Shown here: in pieces, positions 43,406 through 51,704 of the stretch
Position numbering within the stretch: the stretch's first letter is position 1
Layout of the letters: every line of letters starts with the position of its first letter
Source of the DNA: Candidatus Gemmiger faecigallinarum
Lineage (GTDB): Bacteria > Bacillota > Clostridia > Oscillospirales > Ruminococcaceae
DNA length: 64,000 nucleotides
Direction: 5' to 3'
Assembly: GCA_019120395.1 (NCBI GenBank)
Contig: DWVD01000079.1
Span: 1-64,000 of the forward strand
The notes under the pieces: generated by a model
Seen by the model: the letters and a program-made list of their open reading frames with translations, nothing else
Told to the model about the DNA's origin: nothing
The model's database searches: none
Position numbers and translations under genes: made by a program

Positions 43406-44599
43406 ATGAATTTTGTATTTATTTCCCCCCATTTTCCCAAAAGCTACTGGAATTTCTGCGACCGCCTGAAACGCAACGGCGTCAACGTGCTGGGGATCGG
43501 CGACGCCCCCTACGGTGAGATCCCCCAGGAGCTGAAAGCCGCCCTCACCGAATACTACCGCGTTGACAGCCTGGCCGATTACGACGCCATGGTCCGTGCT
43601 CTCGGGTATTTTACCTTCCATTATGGAAAGATCGACTGGCTGGAGAGCAACAACGAATACTGGCTTGAGATGGACGCGCAGCTGCGCACCGACTTTAACA
43701 TCACCACCGGCGCGCAGAACGACTTCATCGCGCGCATCAAGTTCAAGAGCCGCATGAAGGAAAGCTACCGCAAGGCCGGCGTCCCGGTGGCGCGCCACCA
43801 CATGGTATCCACGCTGGACGCCGCTCTGGCTTTTATCGGGGAGGTCGGCTATCCGGTCATCGTAAAGCCGGACAACGGCTGCGGCGCGGAAGCCACCTAC
43901 AAGCTGAAAAACGACGACGACCTGAAAGCGTTTTTCGCCCGCCTGCCTGCCGAAAGCTATATCATGGAGGAATTCATCGACGGCACGATCGTCAGCTTTG
44001 ACGGCGTGGCCGACAGTAACTGCGTCCCTCTGTTCTATACCTCCGAATATTTCCCCACCCCGATCATGGACATTGTCAACACCGGCGGGGATCTGGCCTA
44101 CTGGGTGCAGCGGGAGGTGCCGGAGGCCTTGCAGGAGATGGGATTCCGCACCATCAAAGCCTTCGGCGCAAAAAGCCGTTTCTTCCACTGCGAATTCTTC
44201 CAGCTGAACCAGGACAAGCCGGGGCTGGGGAAAAAGGGCGACTACATGGCCCTGGAGGTCAACATGCGCCCGGCCGGCGGCTATACTCCCGATATGATCA
44301 ATTTTGCCAACTCGGTGGACTGCTATCAGATCTGGGCGGACATGATCTGCTACGATAAGGTGGTGCACCAGGATATGAACGGCCCCAAGTTCTACTGCGT
44401 GTATGCCGGGCGGCGCGACGGCGCAGCCTACAAGCACACCCACCAGGAGATCCTGGCACGCTACGGCGCCGTAATGAAAATGTGCGACCGCATGCCCGAC
44501 GCGCTGGCCCTGGACATGGGCAACCAGATGTATGTGGTCAACGTCGCCACCGCCGAGGACCGCGACGCATTCATCCGCTTTGTGCAGGAACGCGCCTGA
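43406..44599 (+). CDS. ATP-grasp enzyme of unknown substrate
   Basis: 397 aa from ATG 43406, behind AGAAGGAGTCC. N-terminal Rossmann-like pre-ATP domain (NFVFISPHFPKSYWNFCDRLK, VLGIGDAPYGEIP), ATP-grasp core with IARIKFKSRMKESYRKAGVPVAR, YPVIVKPDNGCGAEATYKL, and metal ligands in FHCEFFQ and ALEVNMRPAGGYTPDM. It resembles carboxylate-amine ligases related to the CarB/PurK lineage. Such enzymes join an acyl phosphate to an amine or thiol; the substrate cannot be told. Stands with the DUF4250 gene only. Confidence 0.85.
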   Translation: MNFVFISPHFPKSYWNFCDRLKRNGVNVLGIGDAPYGEIPQELKAALTEYYRVDSLADYDAMVRALGYFTFHYGKIDWLESNNEYWLEMDAQLRTDFNITTGAQNDFIARIKFKSRMKESYRKAGVPVARHHMVSTLDAALAFIGEVGYPVIVKPDNGCGAEATYKLKNDDDLKAFFARLPAESYIMEEFIDGTIVSFDGVADSNCVPLFYTSEYFPTPIMDIVNTGGDLAYWVQREVPEALQEMGFRTIKAFGAKSRFFHCEFFQLNQDKPGLGKKGDYMALEVNMRPAGGYTPDMINFANSVDCYQIWADMICYDKVVHQDMNGPKFYCVYAGRRDGAAYKHTHQEILARYGAVMKMCDRMPDALALDMGNQMYVVNVATAEDRDAFIRFVQERA

Positions 44600-44644
44600 C
44601 GCAAGCGTCCGCCGCCCGCTATCGAGGGCAAAGCCAAACAGAAG

Positions 44645-44694
44645 CGCCGGCCTTGCAGGAGGAGGATCCCTCCCGGCAAGGCTGGCGTTTTTTG
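44645..44694 (+). terminator. Terminator of the ATP-grasp gene
   Basis: CGCCGGCCTTGC/GCAAGGCTGGCG stem followed by TTTTTT. Confidence 0.85.
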
Positions 44695-44720
44695 TTTACC
44701 AGCTTACACGCAGCGCGGCG

Positions 44721-46229
44721 CTATTCTTCCGGCGCTTCCACATACACCGAATTTTTGCCGTAGTATTCGGTCAGTCCCCAGGTATCCGGCCCAGGCGTCA
44801 CATCGCTGAAATAAAGAAGCCCGGGACGTTCCCCCCCGGTCAGCGGGCGGATCACGGCGTCGTCGATCTCCGGATCCGAAAGGATGGCTTCCCTTTCGTC
44901 CATCGCAGCGGCAAAGGCCTGCGGCGTGCCGTTTGCCAGCTCCCACACAGCTTCCAGGCTGGTGGCGAACCGGTTGTCCAGCCCCTCTTTGACCGTATGG
45001 CCGCCAATGCAGGCAATGCACAAAAGCATCGCAGCCGCAGCAGCCGCAGCGCGCCTTTCCTTCCCCACCACAGCCAGCGCCCGCTCCGCGGGCAGCCGTC
45101 TGACGCGCGTCAGCCAGCCAAGGAACACGCCCCAGCTGACGATCATGCCAAGCAGGAAGGTCATCCAGACCACATTGTTCAGCCGCCCCGGACCGATGCC
45201 GCCCATGGTGTAGGAAGGCAGCCACAGCATCCCCCAAACCAGCACAAACGTAACCGCCGGCGGCAGCCACGGCCATCGGAAGGCGGAATCCTGCAGCGCG
45301 TCGCTGCGGACCAGATACAGCAGCGCGGGGGTCAGCAGCAGAAGAAGGCAGAGCAGCGGCACATCCAGCCAGCGCACCACAGACAGCCCCGCCAGGATCA
45401 GGCTTTTGATCACTGCTTCCGGAAATGACGCCGAGGAGAACCCCGATACCCGCACCGCCGTACCGGGCGAGGTCATATTCAGCGCAAGGCCGGCCAGACA
45501 CACGACCAGCGGTGCAACCGGCCAGGCCGACCGTTTGCGGGCAATGCAGACCAGCGCAGCAAACAGAAGCATCAGCGTCAGCAGGATCACCACATGGTGA
45601 CCGCCCCCGATCAGCAGGCACAGCGCGCAGCATATCGCCAGGCGCAGCGGACGCATGCCGGCCGGCGACAGGCTTTTGCCTGGCCAAAGGCCGACAAGAA
45701 GCGCCGCGGCCGCCATTGCCATTGCAAAAAACGGGATATAATTCATTGCGCCGTTATACCAGTACAGGCTTTCCACCTGGTTGGGCATCCCCTGCACCAT
45801 TGCAAAGGTCACGGTAAGGGCCAGAAACGGCGCCAGCCCGCGGGCCCCGGGCGCCAACCGGCGCACCACGGCGCGCGCCAGGCAAAATGTCCCTGCAAAA
45901 AGCAGCGCCACCACCAAAAAGACCGTAATGCCGTACCACTGCCCGCCAAAAATCGCCGGCTGCAGCGCAAGCAAAAACGCCGATACATACAGCCCCTGCC
46001 AGTTGTTGTAAAAATACCAGTCGGCTTCCCAGGCGGCCTGCAAAAGCCGGGGCCAGTCGGCGCCGTACTGGCGGACCACCGCGTGGGTGTCGCGCGCATA
46101 GACAAAATCGTCTGCCGACGGACGCGCGTATGCCGCCACCACAAAAACCGGGATAAGCAGCACGATCATACCAATGCACAGGCCGCGCAGCAAACGGCGC
46201 TGTCTGGTTTTATCCTGCCAAAATTCCAT
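44721..46229 (-). CDS. Multi-pass membrane protein, DUF6056-like
   Basis: 502 aa from ATG 46229, behind GGGAAGAG. A basic start (FWQDKTRQRRLLRG) is followed by 11 or more membrane helices. The extracytoplasmic segment YARPSADDFVYARDTHAVV after the first helix and NNWQGLYVSAFLLALQPAIF are typical of the DUF6056 group, which looks like glucosyltransferase-type GT-C membrane proteins with a DD pair in the first loop. A C-terminal outside domain follows (ANGTPQAFAAAMDEREAIL). Cotranscribed with the pseudo-esterase gene 23 nt upstream. Confidence 0.75.
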   Translation of the reverse strand: MEFWQDKTRQRRLLRGLCIGMIVLLIPVFVVAAYARPSADDFVYARDTHAVVRQYGADWPRLLQAAWEADWYFYNNWQGLYVSAFLLALQPAIFGGQWYGITVFLVVALLFAGTFCLARAVVRRLAPGARGLAPFLALTVTFAMVQGMPNQVESLYWYNGAMNYIPFFAMAMAAAALLVGLWPGKSLSPAGMRPLRLAICCALCLLIGGGHHVVILLTLMLLFAALVCIARKRSAWPVAPLVVCLAGLALNMTSPGTAVRVSGFSSASFPEAVIKSLILAGLSVVRWLDVPLLCLLLLLTPALLYLVRSDALQDSAFRWPWLPPAVTFVLVWGMLWLPSYTMGGIGPGRLNNVVWMTFLLGMIVSWGVFLGWLTRVRRLPAERALAVVGKERRAAAAAAAMLLCIACIGGHTVKEGLDNRFATSLEAVWELANGTPQAFAAAMDEREAILSDPEIDDAVIRPLTGGERPGLLYFSDVTPGPDTWGLTEYYGKNSVYVEAPEE

Positions 46230-46252
46230 GGACTCTTCCCTGCTGTACACGG

Positions 46253-47014
46253 TTACGGGCGGCCAAGGATCTGTTCAAGGAAGTACTGCCACTGTTTGCG
46301 CCACCAGGGCCAGTCGTGGCTGACGTCCGTCCCCCAGATGTCCACCCAGGGGCGGATGTCCTGCTTTTCCAGGACCTCCTGCAGTTCCCTGACCGCGGCA
46401 AGCGAGCCATCCTCCCAAGCGCCCTGGCCGCAGCACAAAACGAACTTGTCCGCGCCAGCATACAGCTCTCTGTAAGGGTGTTCGGCGGGGAAATTCCGCA
46501 TATAATCGCAGGGGCTGTTGCGGTAGACCAGATCATCCATATAACCGCCGAAAAACTCCCGGGCAGCATAGACGCCGCTCAGCGCAATGGTCCCGTTGAA
46601 CAAATCCGGCCGGCGCAGGTAAAAATTGACCGCGTGGCCCGCGCCGAGGTCGGCGCCGCCCGTCAGGATCTTCCCGGCATGTTCGCCCCCCTGCTCCCGG
46701 TTGATCTCCAGAATGCGGGGAACCAGCTCCGCGGCAACATAATTGTAATACCGCTCCTGCATTTCGATGCGCGGGCGCTCAGGACCGGCGCCCCCCCAGC
46801 TTTCCCGGTCGATGCTGTCGGCGCAGAAGATCTGCAGCCTGCCGGATTCCACCCAGGGGGCGGCGGCATCACACATGCCAAAATTTTCCCAATCAAAAAA
46901 ACGGCCGCTCCGGCAGGGGAAAATCAGGATCGGCCGGCCCGTGTGGCCAAACGCCTTGAATTCCATATCCCGGTCAAGATACCGGCTGTATTCCTTGTAA
47001 TAACGGATCTGCAT
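46253..47014 (-). CDS. Esterase-family alpha/beta protein lacking the nucleophile Ser
   Basis: 253 aa from ATG 47014, behind AAGGAG. Fold of the putative esterase family: RPILIFPCRSGRFFDWENF, LQIFCADSIDRESW, then the nucleophile elbow GGADLGAGHA, the helix HAVNFYLRRPDLFNGTIALSGVY, and a His in DVSHDWPWW. The elbow has Asp at about 122 where Gx(S)xG has Ser, so normal serine-hydrolase chemistry is not possible. No signal peptide. Operon partner of the DUF6056 gene. Confidence 0.78.
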   Translation of the reverse strand: MQIRYYKEYSRYLDRDMEFKAFGHTGRPILIFPCRSGRFFDWENFGMCDAAAPWVESGRLQIFCADSIDRESWGGAGPERPRIEMQERYYNYVAAELVPRILEINREQGGEHAGKILTGGADLGAGHAVNFYLRRPDLFNGTIALSGVYAAREFFGGYMDDLVYRNSPCDYMRNFPAEHPYRELYAGADKFVLCCGQGAWEDGSLAAVRELQEVLEKQDIRPWVDIWGTDVSHDWPWWRKQWQYFLEQILGRP

Positions 47015-47107
47015 ACGCAAACAGCTCCTTGCCTTTTATTCTCAGCCCCGCCGCGGCCCGGGAATTTTCCCCGCCAGCCGCAGCGCGGCTATACTTTACC
47101 ATCTTCC

Positions 47108-47962
47108 TTATTTATAAAAGAACTTCTTGTTCAGCGACAAAATCCCTACCATGCTGTGCATCAGGCCGGACTCGGAAGTCTTGAACACCCAATAATACAG
47201 CACCGCCAGCACTTCGCGCAGATAGCAGGGCAAAATGCTCATGAACGGGATGCCCGCCGGCAGCGAATGGACCGTCTGGAAACCGGCGCGCCGCGCATAC
47301 TGCCCCCCGCGATAAGCGTGAAAGGAGTTTGTCACGTATGCGATGGACATATCTTCCGGCAGACCGCGTTCCAGCAGGATCTGCCTGGCAAACGCAAAAT
47401 TTTCCTCGGTGGAAGTGGAGCGCGTTTCCGCCACCACACGTTCCGGGTCGAGTCCTTTTTCGATCAGATAGTCCCGCATGGCCTGGCCTTCGGGCACCCA
47501 CTCGTCCCTGCCCTGGCCGCCGGTCGTCACCACAATCATTTCGGGATGCTGCTGCGCATAGTCATAGGCCTTGTCCAGTCGATAACGCAGAAGCAGCGTC
47601 GGCTGGTCGCCGCGCAGTCCCGCCCCCAGCACAACGATCGCCTGTTCGTTCCCCGTTGTCGTGTTGGCAAGTCCGCTGACTGAAACAAAAACCAGAACGC
47701 CGCAGTAGATCAAGATCCCGGCCAGCAGCACGATACCGATGATCCGCCCGACGCCGGCCGAAAACCACCGGTTGATCGGCTGATACCAGACCGCATAAGC
47801 GGTGACAGCCCCGGCCAGCAGCCATACCAGCAGGTTGCCCATGTTGAAATTGGTCGTGGCCGCCAGCCAGACAGAGTACAGGATCAGCGCGGCGGCCAGC
47901 ACGCGAAGAGCCACCAGCATCACAGTACGCCCCCTGCCGCGCGCTTCAGCGTGCGAGCTCAT
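47108..47962 (-). CDS. DUF218-type membrane protein (YdcF/SanA/ElyC family)
   Basis: 284 aa, start at 47962 inside the last 17 nt of deoB. Three or four N-terminal membrane helices (LVALRVLAAALILYSVWLA, NLLVWLLAGAVTAYAVWY, IIGIVLLAGILIYCGVLVF), then an outside DUF218 domain: AIVVLGAGLRGDQPTLLLRYRLDKA, TGGQGRDEWVPEGQAMRDYL, ETRSTSTEENFAFA and VTNSFHAYR. The family affects cell-envelope metabolism. Translationally coupled to deoB although unrelated in role. Confidence 0.87.
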   Translation of the reverse strand: MSSHAEARGRGRTVMLVALRVLAAALILYSVWLAATTNFNMGNLLVWLLAGAVTAYAVWYQPINRWFSAGVGRIIGIVLLAGILIYCGVLVFVSVSGLANTTTGNEQAIVVLGAGLRGDQPTLLLRYRLDKAYDYAQQHPEMIVVTTGGQGRDEWVPEGQAMRDYLIEKGLDPERVVAETRSTSTEENFAFARQILLERGLPEDMSIAYVTNSFHAYRGGQYARRAGFQTVHSLPAGIPFMSILPCYLREVLAVLYYWVFKTSESGLMHSMVGILSLNKKFFYK

Positions 47963-49121
47963 GCATCACACCGCAGCCGTCCAGACAGGCATCCACGCCG
48001 AGATACTCGCAGACGGTGTTGGCGATCGTGCCAAAACAATAGCGCGTCCCCAGATCCACGCCGGGGCGAATGGGCGCGCCGTAGACCAGATAAGGCACGT
48101 ATTCCCGCGTGTGGTCGGTCGTTTTGGTATAGGAAGGATCGCAGCCGTGATCGGCCGTGATCATCAGCACATCGTCGGGGCGCATTTTCTGCATAAAAGC
48201 CGGCAGCCAGTCGTTAAATTCTGCCAGCGCGGCGGCGTACCCGGCCACATCGCGCCGGTGCCCGTACAACATGTCAAAGTCGACCAGGTTGACAAAGGCC
48301 AGCCCCTCAAAATCGCGGTCGGCCAGCTCCAGCGCGACCTGCATGCCCTCGGTATTGCCGGAAGTGCGGATCGTCTCGCTGATGCCTTTGCCTGCAAAAA
48401 TGTCATGGATCTTTCCCACGCCGATGGTCGCACGGCCCGCTGCCTGCAGCTTGTCCAGCACGGTCTCCCGCGGCGGCAGCAGCGAATAATCATGTCTACG
48501 GCTGGTGCGCGTAAAATTGTCCGCGCAGTCCCCCACAAAGGGACGCGCGATCACGCGCCCAACGCCGTATTTGCCCTTCAGCATCTCGCGGGCCTGCTTA
48601 CAGATCTCGTACAGCTTTTCAATGGGAACGACGGCCTCGTTTGCCGCGATCTGGAACACACTGTCGGCCGAGGTGTAGACGATCAGCGCGCCGGTGCGCA
48701 TGTGCTCCTCCCCGTAGTCCCGGATCACCTGGGTGCCGGAATACGGCTTGTTACACAGGACCTGATACCCGGTCCGGGCCGTAAATTCATCCAGCAGCTC
48801 TTTGGGGAAACCTTCCGGGAAGGTGGGCAGCGGTTCAGCGCTGACAAGCCCCGCGATCTCCCAGTGTCCGATGGTGGTATCCTTCCCCGCGCTGGCTTCC
48901 CGCAGCCGGGCAAAGCTCCCGATCGGCGTCCCATACCGCTCGCCGCAGTGTACGCCGTCAATATGAAACAATCCCAGTTCCGCCAAATGTTCGCCCTTAA
49001 AATTGGGATGCGCCGCCACCGCTTTCAGCGTATTGGAGCCCACATCACCGAACCGATCGGCATCCGGCTCTGCGCCAATGCCAAAACTGTCCAGCACGAT
49101 CAAAAAAACTCGTTTTGCCAC
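47946..49121 (-). CDS. deoB: Phosphopentomutase
   Basis: 391 aa from GTG 49121, behind AAAAGGAG. Alkaline-phosphatase-fold enzyme converting (deoxy)ribose-1-P to -5-P in nucleoside salvage. Metal ligands in FLIVLDSFGIGAEPDA, the phospho-Thr in GKDTTIGHWE, and later VDFDMLYGHRRD and LMITADHGCDPSY. Length normal. First gene of a minus-strand run deoB-DUF218-esterase-DUF6056. Confidence 0.95.
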   Translation of the reverse strand: MAKRVFLIVLDSFGIGAEPDADRFGDVGSNTLKAVAAHPNFKGEHLAELGLFHIDGVHCGERYGTPIGSFARLREASAGKDTTIGHWEIAGLVSAEPLPTFPEGFPKELLDEFTARTGYQVLCNKPYSGTQVIRDYGEEHMRTGALIVYTSADSVFQIAANEAVVPIEKLYEICKQAREMLKGKYGVGRVIARPFVGDCADNFTRTSRRHDYSLLPPRETVLDKLQAAGRATIGVGKIHDIFAGKGISETIRTSGNTEGMQVALELADRDFEGLAFVNLVDFDMLYGHRRDVAGYAAALAEFNDWLPAFMQKMRPDDVLMITADHGCDPSYTKTTDHTREYVPYLVYGAPIRPGVDLGTRYCFGTIANTVCEYLGVDACLDGCGVMHELAR

Positions 49122-49166
49122 GTTGATTCTCCTTTTCTGTCCCTGTTCCAGGTCATTCCATACTGA

Positions 49167-49195
49167 ATTATAGGAATATATTGCCGCTGTTTCAG
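49167..49195 (-). promoter_or_regulatory. Promoter of deoB
   Basis: CTGAAA, 17-nt spacer, TATAAT on the minus strand, 46 nt before the start. Confidence 0.6.
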
Positions 49196-49695
49196 GCTGG
49201 ATCCAGCGCCCGGACCGTTTTTCCCGCCCATAACGCCTGCCGTCCTTTTCTGCATCCGTCCAAACCGGACTGTCCCAAAAGGCGTATCCGCAGTAAAGCC
49301 GGCTATCCGGCCGTTCTGCATTCCAGCCGCCGCGCCGTTTTTCAAAGTACGGCGTCTTGCGCTTGGCATCTGTTTAATCCGTATAGTTTGATTGTATCAC
49401 AGCAGGTCCGGAACATGCAAGCCATGTTGCCTCTTCCGCGCGATCTTGCGCATAAAGCCGCGTCTGCGTTTATGACGCCAACAGGCCATAGCCAGAGTTT
49501 CGCCAAACATCGGGACGTCCGCCGGCTGCCGCACGGTTTGCAGCGCCGGGCTGCAGGCAAACATAAAATCCGGTAAACCGCGCTTTCCAGCTGAGACGCA
49601 AATGCTATTTGGATCTTTTTGAAAACAAATCTTTATCCTTGCGGCAAGGCCTCCCTTCCGTATTGGGGAGGGTGCGATCCGCCAGGAGCAAAAGC

Positions 49696-49743
49696 AAAAG
49701 CATCGCCGTAGCGTTCACAGAACGACATAACAGCGATGCTTTT
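49696..49743 (-). terminator. Terminator of tRNA-Arg
   Basis: Minus-strand AAAAAGCATCGC pairs with GCGATGCTTTT after a 26-nt loop. Confidence 0.75.
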
Positions 49744-49820
49744 TGGCGTCCCAGAGAGGATTCGAACCTCCGGCCCCGCGCTTAGGAGGCGCGTGCTCTA
49801 TCCAGCTGAGCTACTGAGAC
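49744..49820 (-). tRNA. tRNA-Arg (CCU anticodon)
   Basis: 77 nt with encoded CCA. Acceptor GTCTCAG/CTGGGAC (one G-T), D-arm GCTCAGCTGGATAGAGC, anticodon stem CGCGC/GCGCG around CTCCTAA (anticodon CCT, reads AGG), T-arm GAGGTTCGAATCCTC. All arms pair. Confidence 0.95.
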
Positions 49821-49940
49821 GTATAGCAGACCTATTCGATTTTTCCGCCCTGACAGATAAGGCAGGCGCCGCGGCAGCGCCAGTCTGCCCCATGAGATGA
49901 AATGGGTTGGTCCGCCGGCGGCTTCCTCCCTGCCCTGCCG

Positions 49941-49977
49941 GCAAAAGAGATGCGGCGCAGCCATAAGCGCGCCGCAT
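49941..49977 (-). terminator. Hairpin after queA
   Basis: ATGCGGCGC/GCGCCGCAT, 10-nt loop, then CTCTTTT on the minus strand. Confidence 0.55.
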
Positions 49978-49983
49978 GTAAAT

Positions 49984-50012
49984 ATTATACTGTTTTTCCG
50001 AAAGAAAATCAA
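49984..50012 (-). promoter_or_regulatory. Promoter-like pair upstream of tRNA-Arg
   Basis: TTGATT, 17-nt spacer, TATAAT on the minus strand just past queA. It could drive tRNA-Arg 160 nt downstream, but the queA hairpin lies between. Confidence 0.4.
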
Positions 50013-50024
50013 GAGATGGCCGGC

Positions 50025-51053
50025 TCACAAAATCAACATGGCGTCGCCAAAGCTGAAAAAGCGGTATCGTTTTTCCACCGCGACTTTGTAGGCCGCCATG
50101 GTCTTTTCGTACCCGTAAAAAGCCGAGATCAGCATGATCAGCGTGCTTTCGGGCAGGTGGAAGTTCGTCACCAGGCCGTCGATGGCATGAAGCTCTACGC
50201 CGGGGTACAGGAAAATGCTTGTATTACCGCTGCACGGACGGATCTCGCCATACTTGGCCCAGACAGCTTCCAGCGTGCGGCAGCTGGTCGTTCCCACTGC
50301 AATTACCCGGTGGCCGCCTGCGCGGGCCGCGCGAATGGCCTCCGCGGCGGTATCGTCTATGCAGTACCATTCGCTGTGCATTGCATGGTCCTCGATGTTA
50401 TCCTCGCTGACAGGGCGGAAGGTGCCAAGACCGACATGGAGGGTGATTTCCGCCACAGTGACGCCCATAGCGCGGATCCTGTCCAGAAGTTCCGGCGTAA
50501 AGTGCAGCCCGGCCGTGGGCGCGGCGGCGCTGCCCAGTTCCTTCGCGTAAACAGTCTGGTACTGGCTCTGATCCTCCAGCTGGCGGGTGATGTAAGGCGG
50601 CAGCGGCATTTTGCCGAATTCGTCCAGTTTTTCGTAAAGCGTGTCGGTGTCGTAGGTAAAGGTAACGTGTTTGTTGCCGTCGGGCAGCGTTTCATCCACC
50701 ACCGCGGTCAGGCTCCCGTCGCCAAACGTCAGGCTGGTGCCGACCTGCATCCGTTTGCCGGGCCGGGCCAGGCACTCCCAGGTATCCCCGCGGACCTGCC
50801 GCAGCAAAAGCAGCTCGCACACCGCGCCGGTGGGCACCTTAACGCCCATCAGCCGCGCCGGCAGCACCTTGGAGTTATTGACGACCAGCACATCGCCTGC
50901 CTCGAGATAATCCGGCAGGTCGTGAAAGATTTTATGCTCGATAGAGTCGTTGCTGCGGCGCAGGACCATCATCCGGGCCGAGTCGCGCGGATCGGCCGGT
51001 TCCTGTGCAATGAGTTCTTTGGGCAGATCATACCAGAAGTCTTTTTTCAGCAT
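50025..51053 (-). CDS. queA: S-adenosylmethionine:tRNA ribosyltransferase-isomerase
   Basis: 342 aa from ATG 51053, with GGGAAAGAGGAA upstream. It makes epoxyqueuosine in the wobble position of GUN tRNAs. Characteristic blocks: FWYDLPKELIAQEPADPRDSARMMV, VVNNSKVLPARL, GSAAAPTAGLHFT, EITLHVGLGTFRPV and NFHLPESTLIMLISAF. Length normal. Single gene; no tgt or queuosine-transport gene in view. Confidence 0.96.
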   Translation of the reverse strand: MLKKDFWYDLPKELIAQEPADPRDSARMMVLRRSNDSIEHKIFHDLPDYLEAGDVLVVNNSKVLPARLMGVKVPTGAVCELLLLRQVRGDTWECLARPGKRMQVGTSLTFGDGSLTAVVDETLPDGNKHVTFTYDTDTLYEKLDEFGKMPLPPYITRQLEDQSQYQTVYAKELGSAAAPTAGLHFTPELLDRIRAMGVTVAEITLHVGLGTFRPVSEDNIEDHAMHSEWYCIDDTAAEAIRAARAGGHRVIAVGTTSCRTLEAVWAKYGEIRPCSGNTSIFLYPGVELHAIDGLVTNFHLPESTLIMLISAFYGYEKTMAAYKVAVEKRYRFFSFGDAMLIL

Positions 51054-51278
51054 GGCGTTTTCCTCTTTCCCCTACATGGGATTCTGTCCTGCGGCAGCCT
51101 CTTCCAGGCTTGCCATCTGTTTCATCGTGCGGCATCATTGCCGCCCGGCCGTTTTGCCGCGCGCCGGTTCCCCAGGGGGGGGCGGTCGCTTCTCCCCTGC
51201 CCGACTTCGGGAACGCCGGCGGCGCAAAACGGCCGCGTCCCGCACAAAATATCATCTGCAGGTTCGGGCGGCGTTTCC

Positions 51279-51307
51279 TTGACAATCGCCCTGTGCAATG
51301 CTATGAT
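51279..51307 (+). promoter_or_regulatory. Promoter of the lysine operon
   Basis: Perfect TTGACA, 17-nt spacer, TATGAT, directly before the riboswitch. Confidence 0.85.
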
Positions 51308-51315
51308 GTACCCAA

Positions 51316-51487
51316 GCACAGAGGCGCGGTTTTCATTAGTATCCGTTGGGATTATACGTCTGCCAGGGCGGTCGCTCGCGGAGAAAGGGCAAGCCGCCGA
51401 AGGCGATGCACGGCACGCATCGTTCCTGGGTCCGTGTCCGAACAGGCGCGGGACTGTCATGCCGGCAGCCGGCATGTTGCGCTGTGC
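51316..51487 (+). promoter_or_regulatory. Lysine riboswitch (L-box)
   Basis: P1 pairs GCACAG (51316) with CTGTGC (51482). Between them lie the class signatures in order: AGAGGCGCGG, TTAGTATCC, GGAGAAAGGG followed by GCCGCCGAAGG, CTGGGTCC, and GGACTGTCATGCCGGC with its GCCGGCATG hairpin. An attenuator hairpin follows at 51521. Bound lysine should end transcription and so lower asd-dapA-dapB expression. Confidence 0.92.
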
Positions 51488-51520
51488 GATATGCAATATT
51501 GTATTATATTGCATTGTGTG

Positions 51521-51543
51521 CCGGTTTTCAAGCCGGTTTTTTT
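51521..51543 (+). terminator. Riboswitch attenuator terminator
   Basis: CCGGTTTTCAAGCCGG followed by seven T. The hairpin ATGCAATA.../TATTGCAT at 51491-51514 lies between it and P1 and may act in the switch. Confidence 0.8.
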
Positions 51544-51704
51544 GTTGTCCGGGGCTTTTTTGCGCCGTATGCAAACAAACCGAATCATTTTTGCGGCCAC
51601 GCGGCCGGCAAACGATGCGGATCGTCACGCCGGAAGCCGTCGCCGCATACAAAAGAAGTAGACGGGTTGCCGGGACCGCCGGCGCAGAAAGGACGGTATC
51701 TACA

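Larger units (their letters stand above)
49122..49743. other. Gene-free region between deoB and tRNA-Arg
   Basis: Holds the deoB promoter, a second minus-strand promoter-like pair (TTGCAT, 18 nt, TACAAT at 49391-49420), and the tRNA terminator. ORFs here are short with no ribosome site. No known RNA recognised. Confidence 0.55.
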
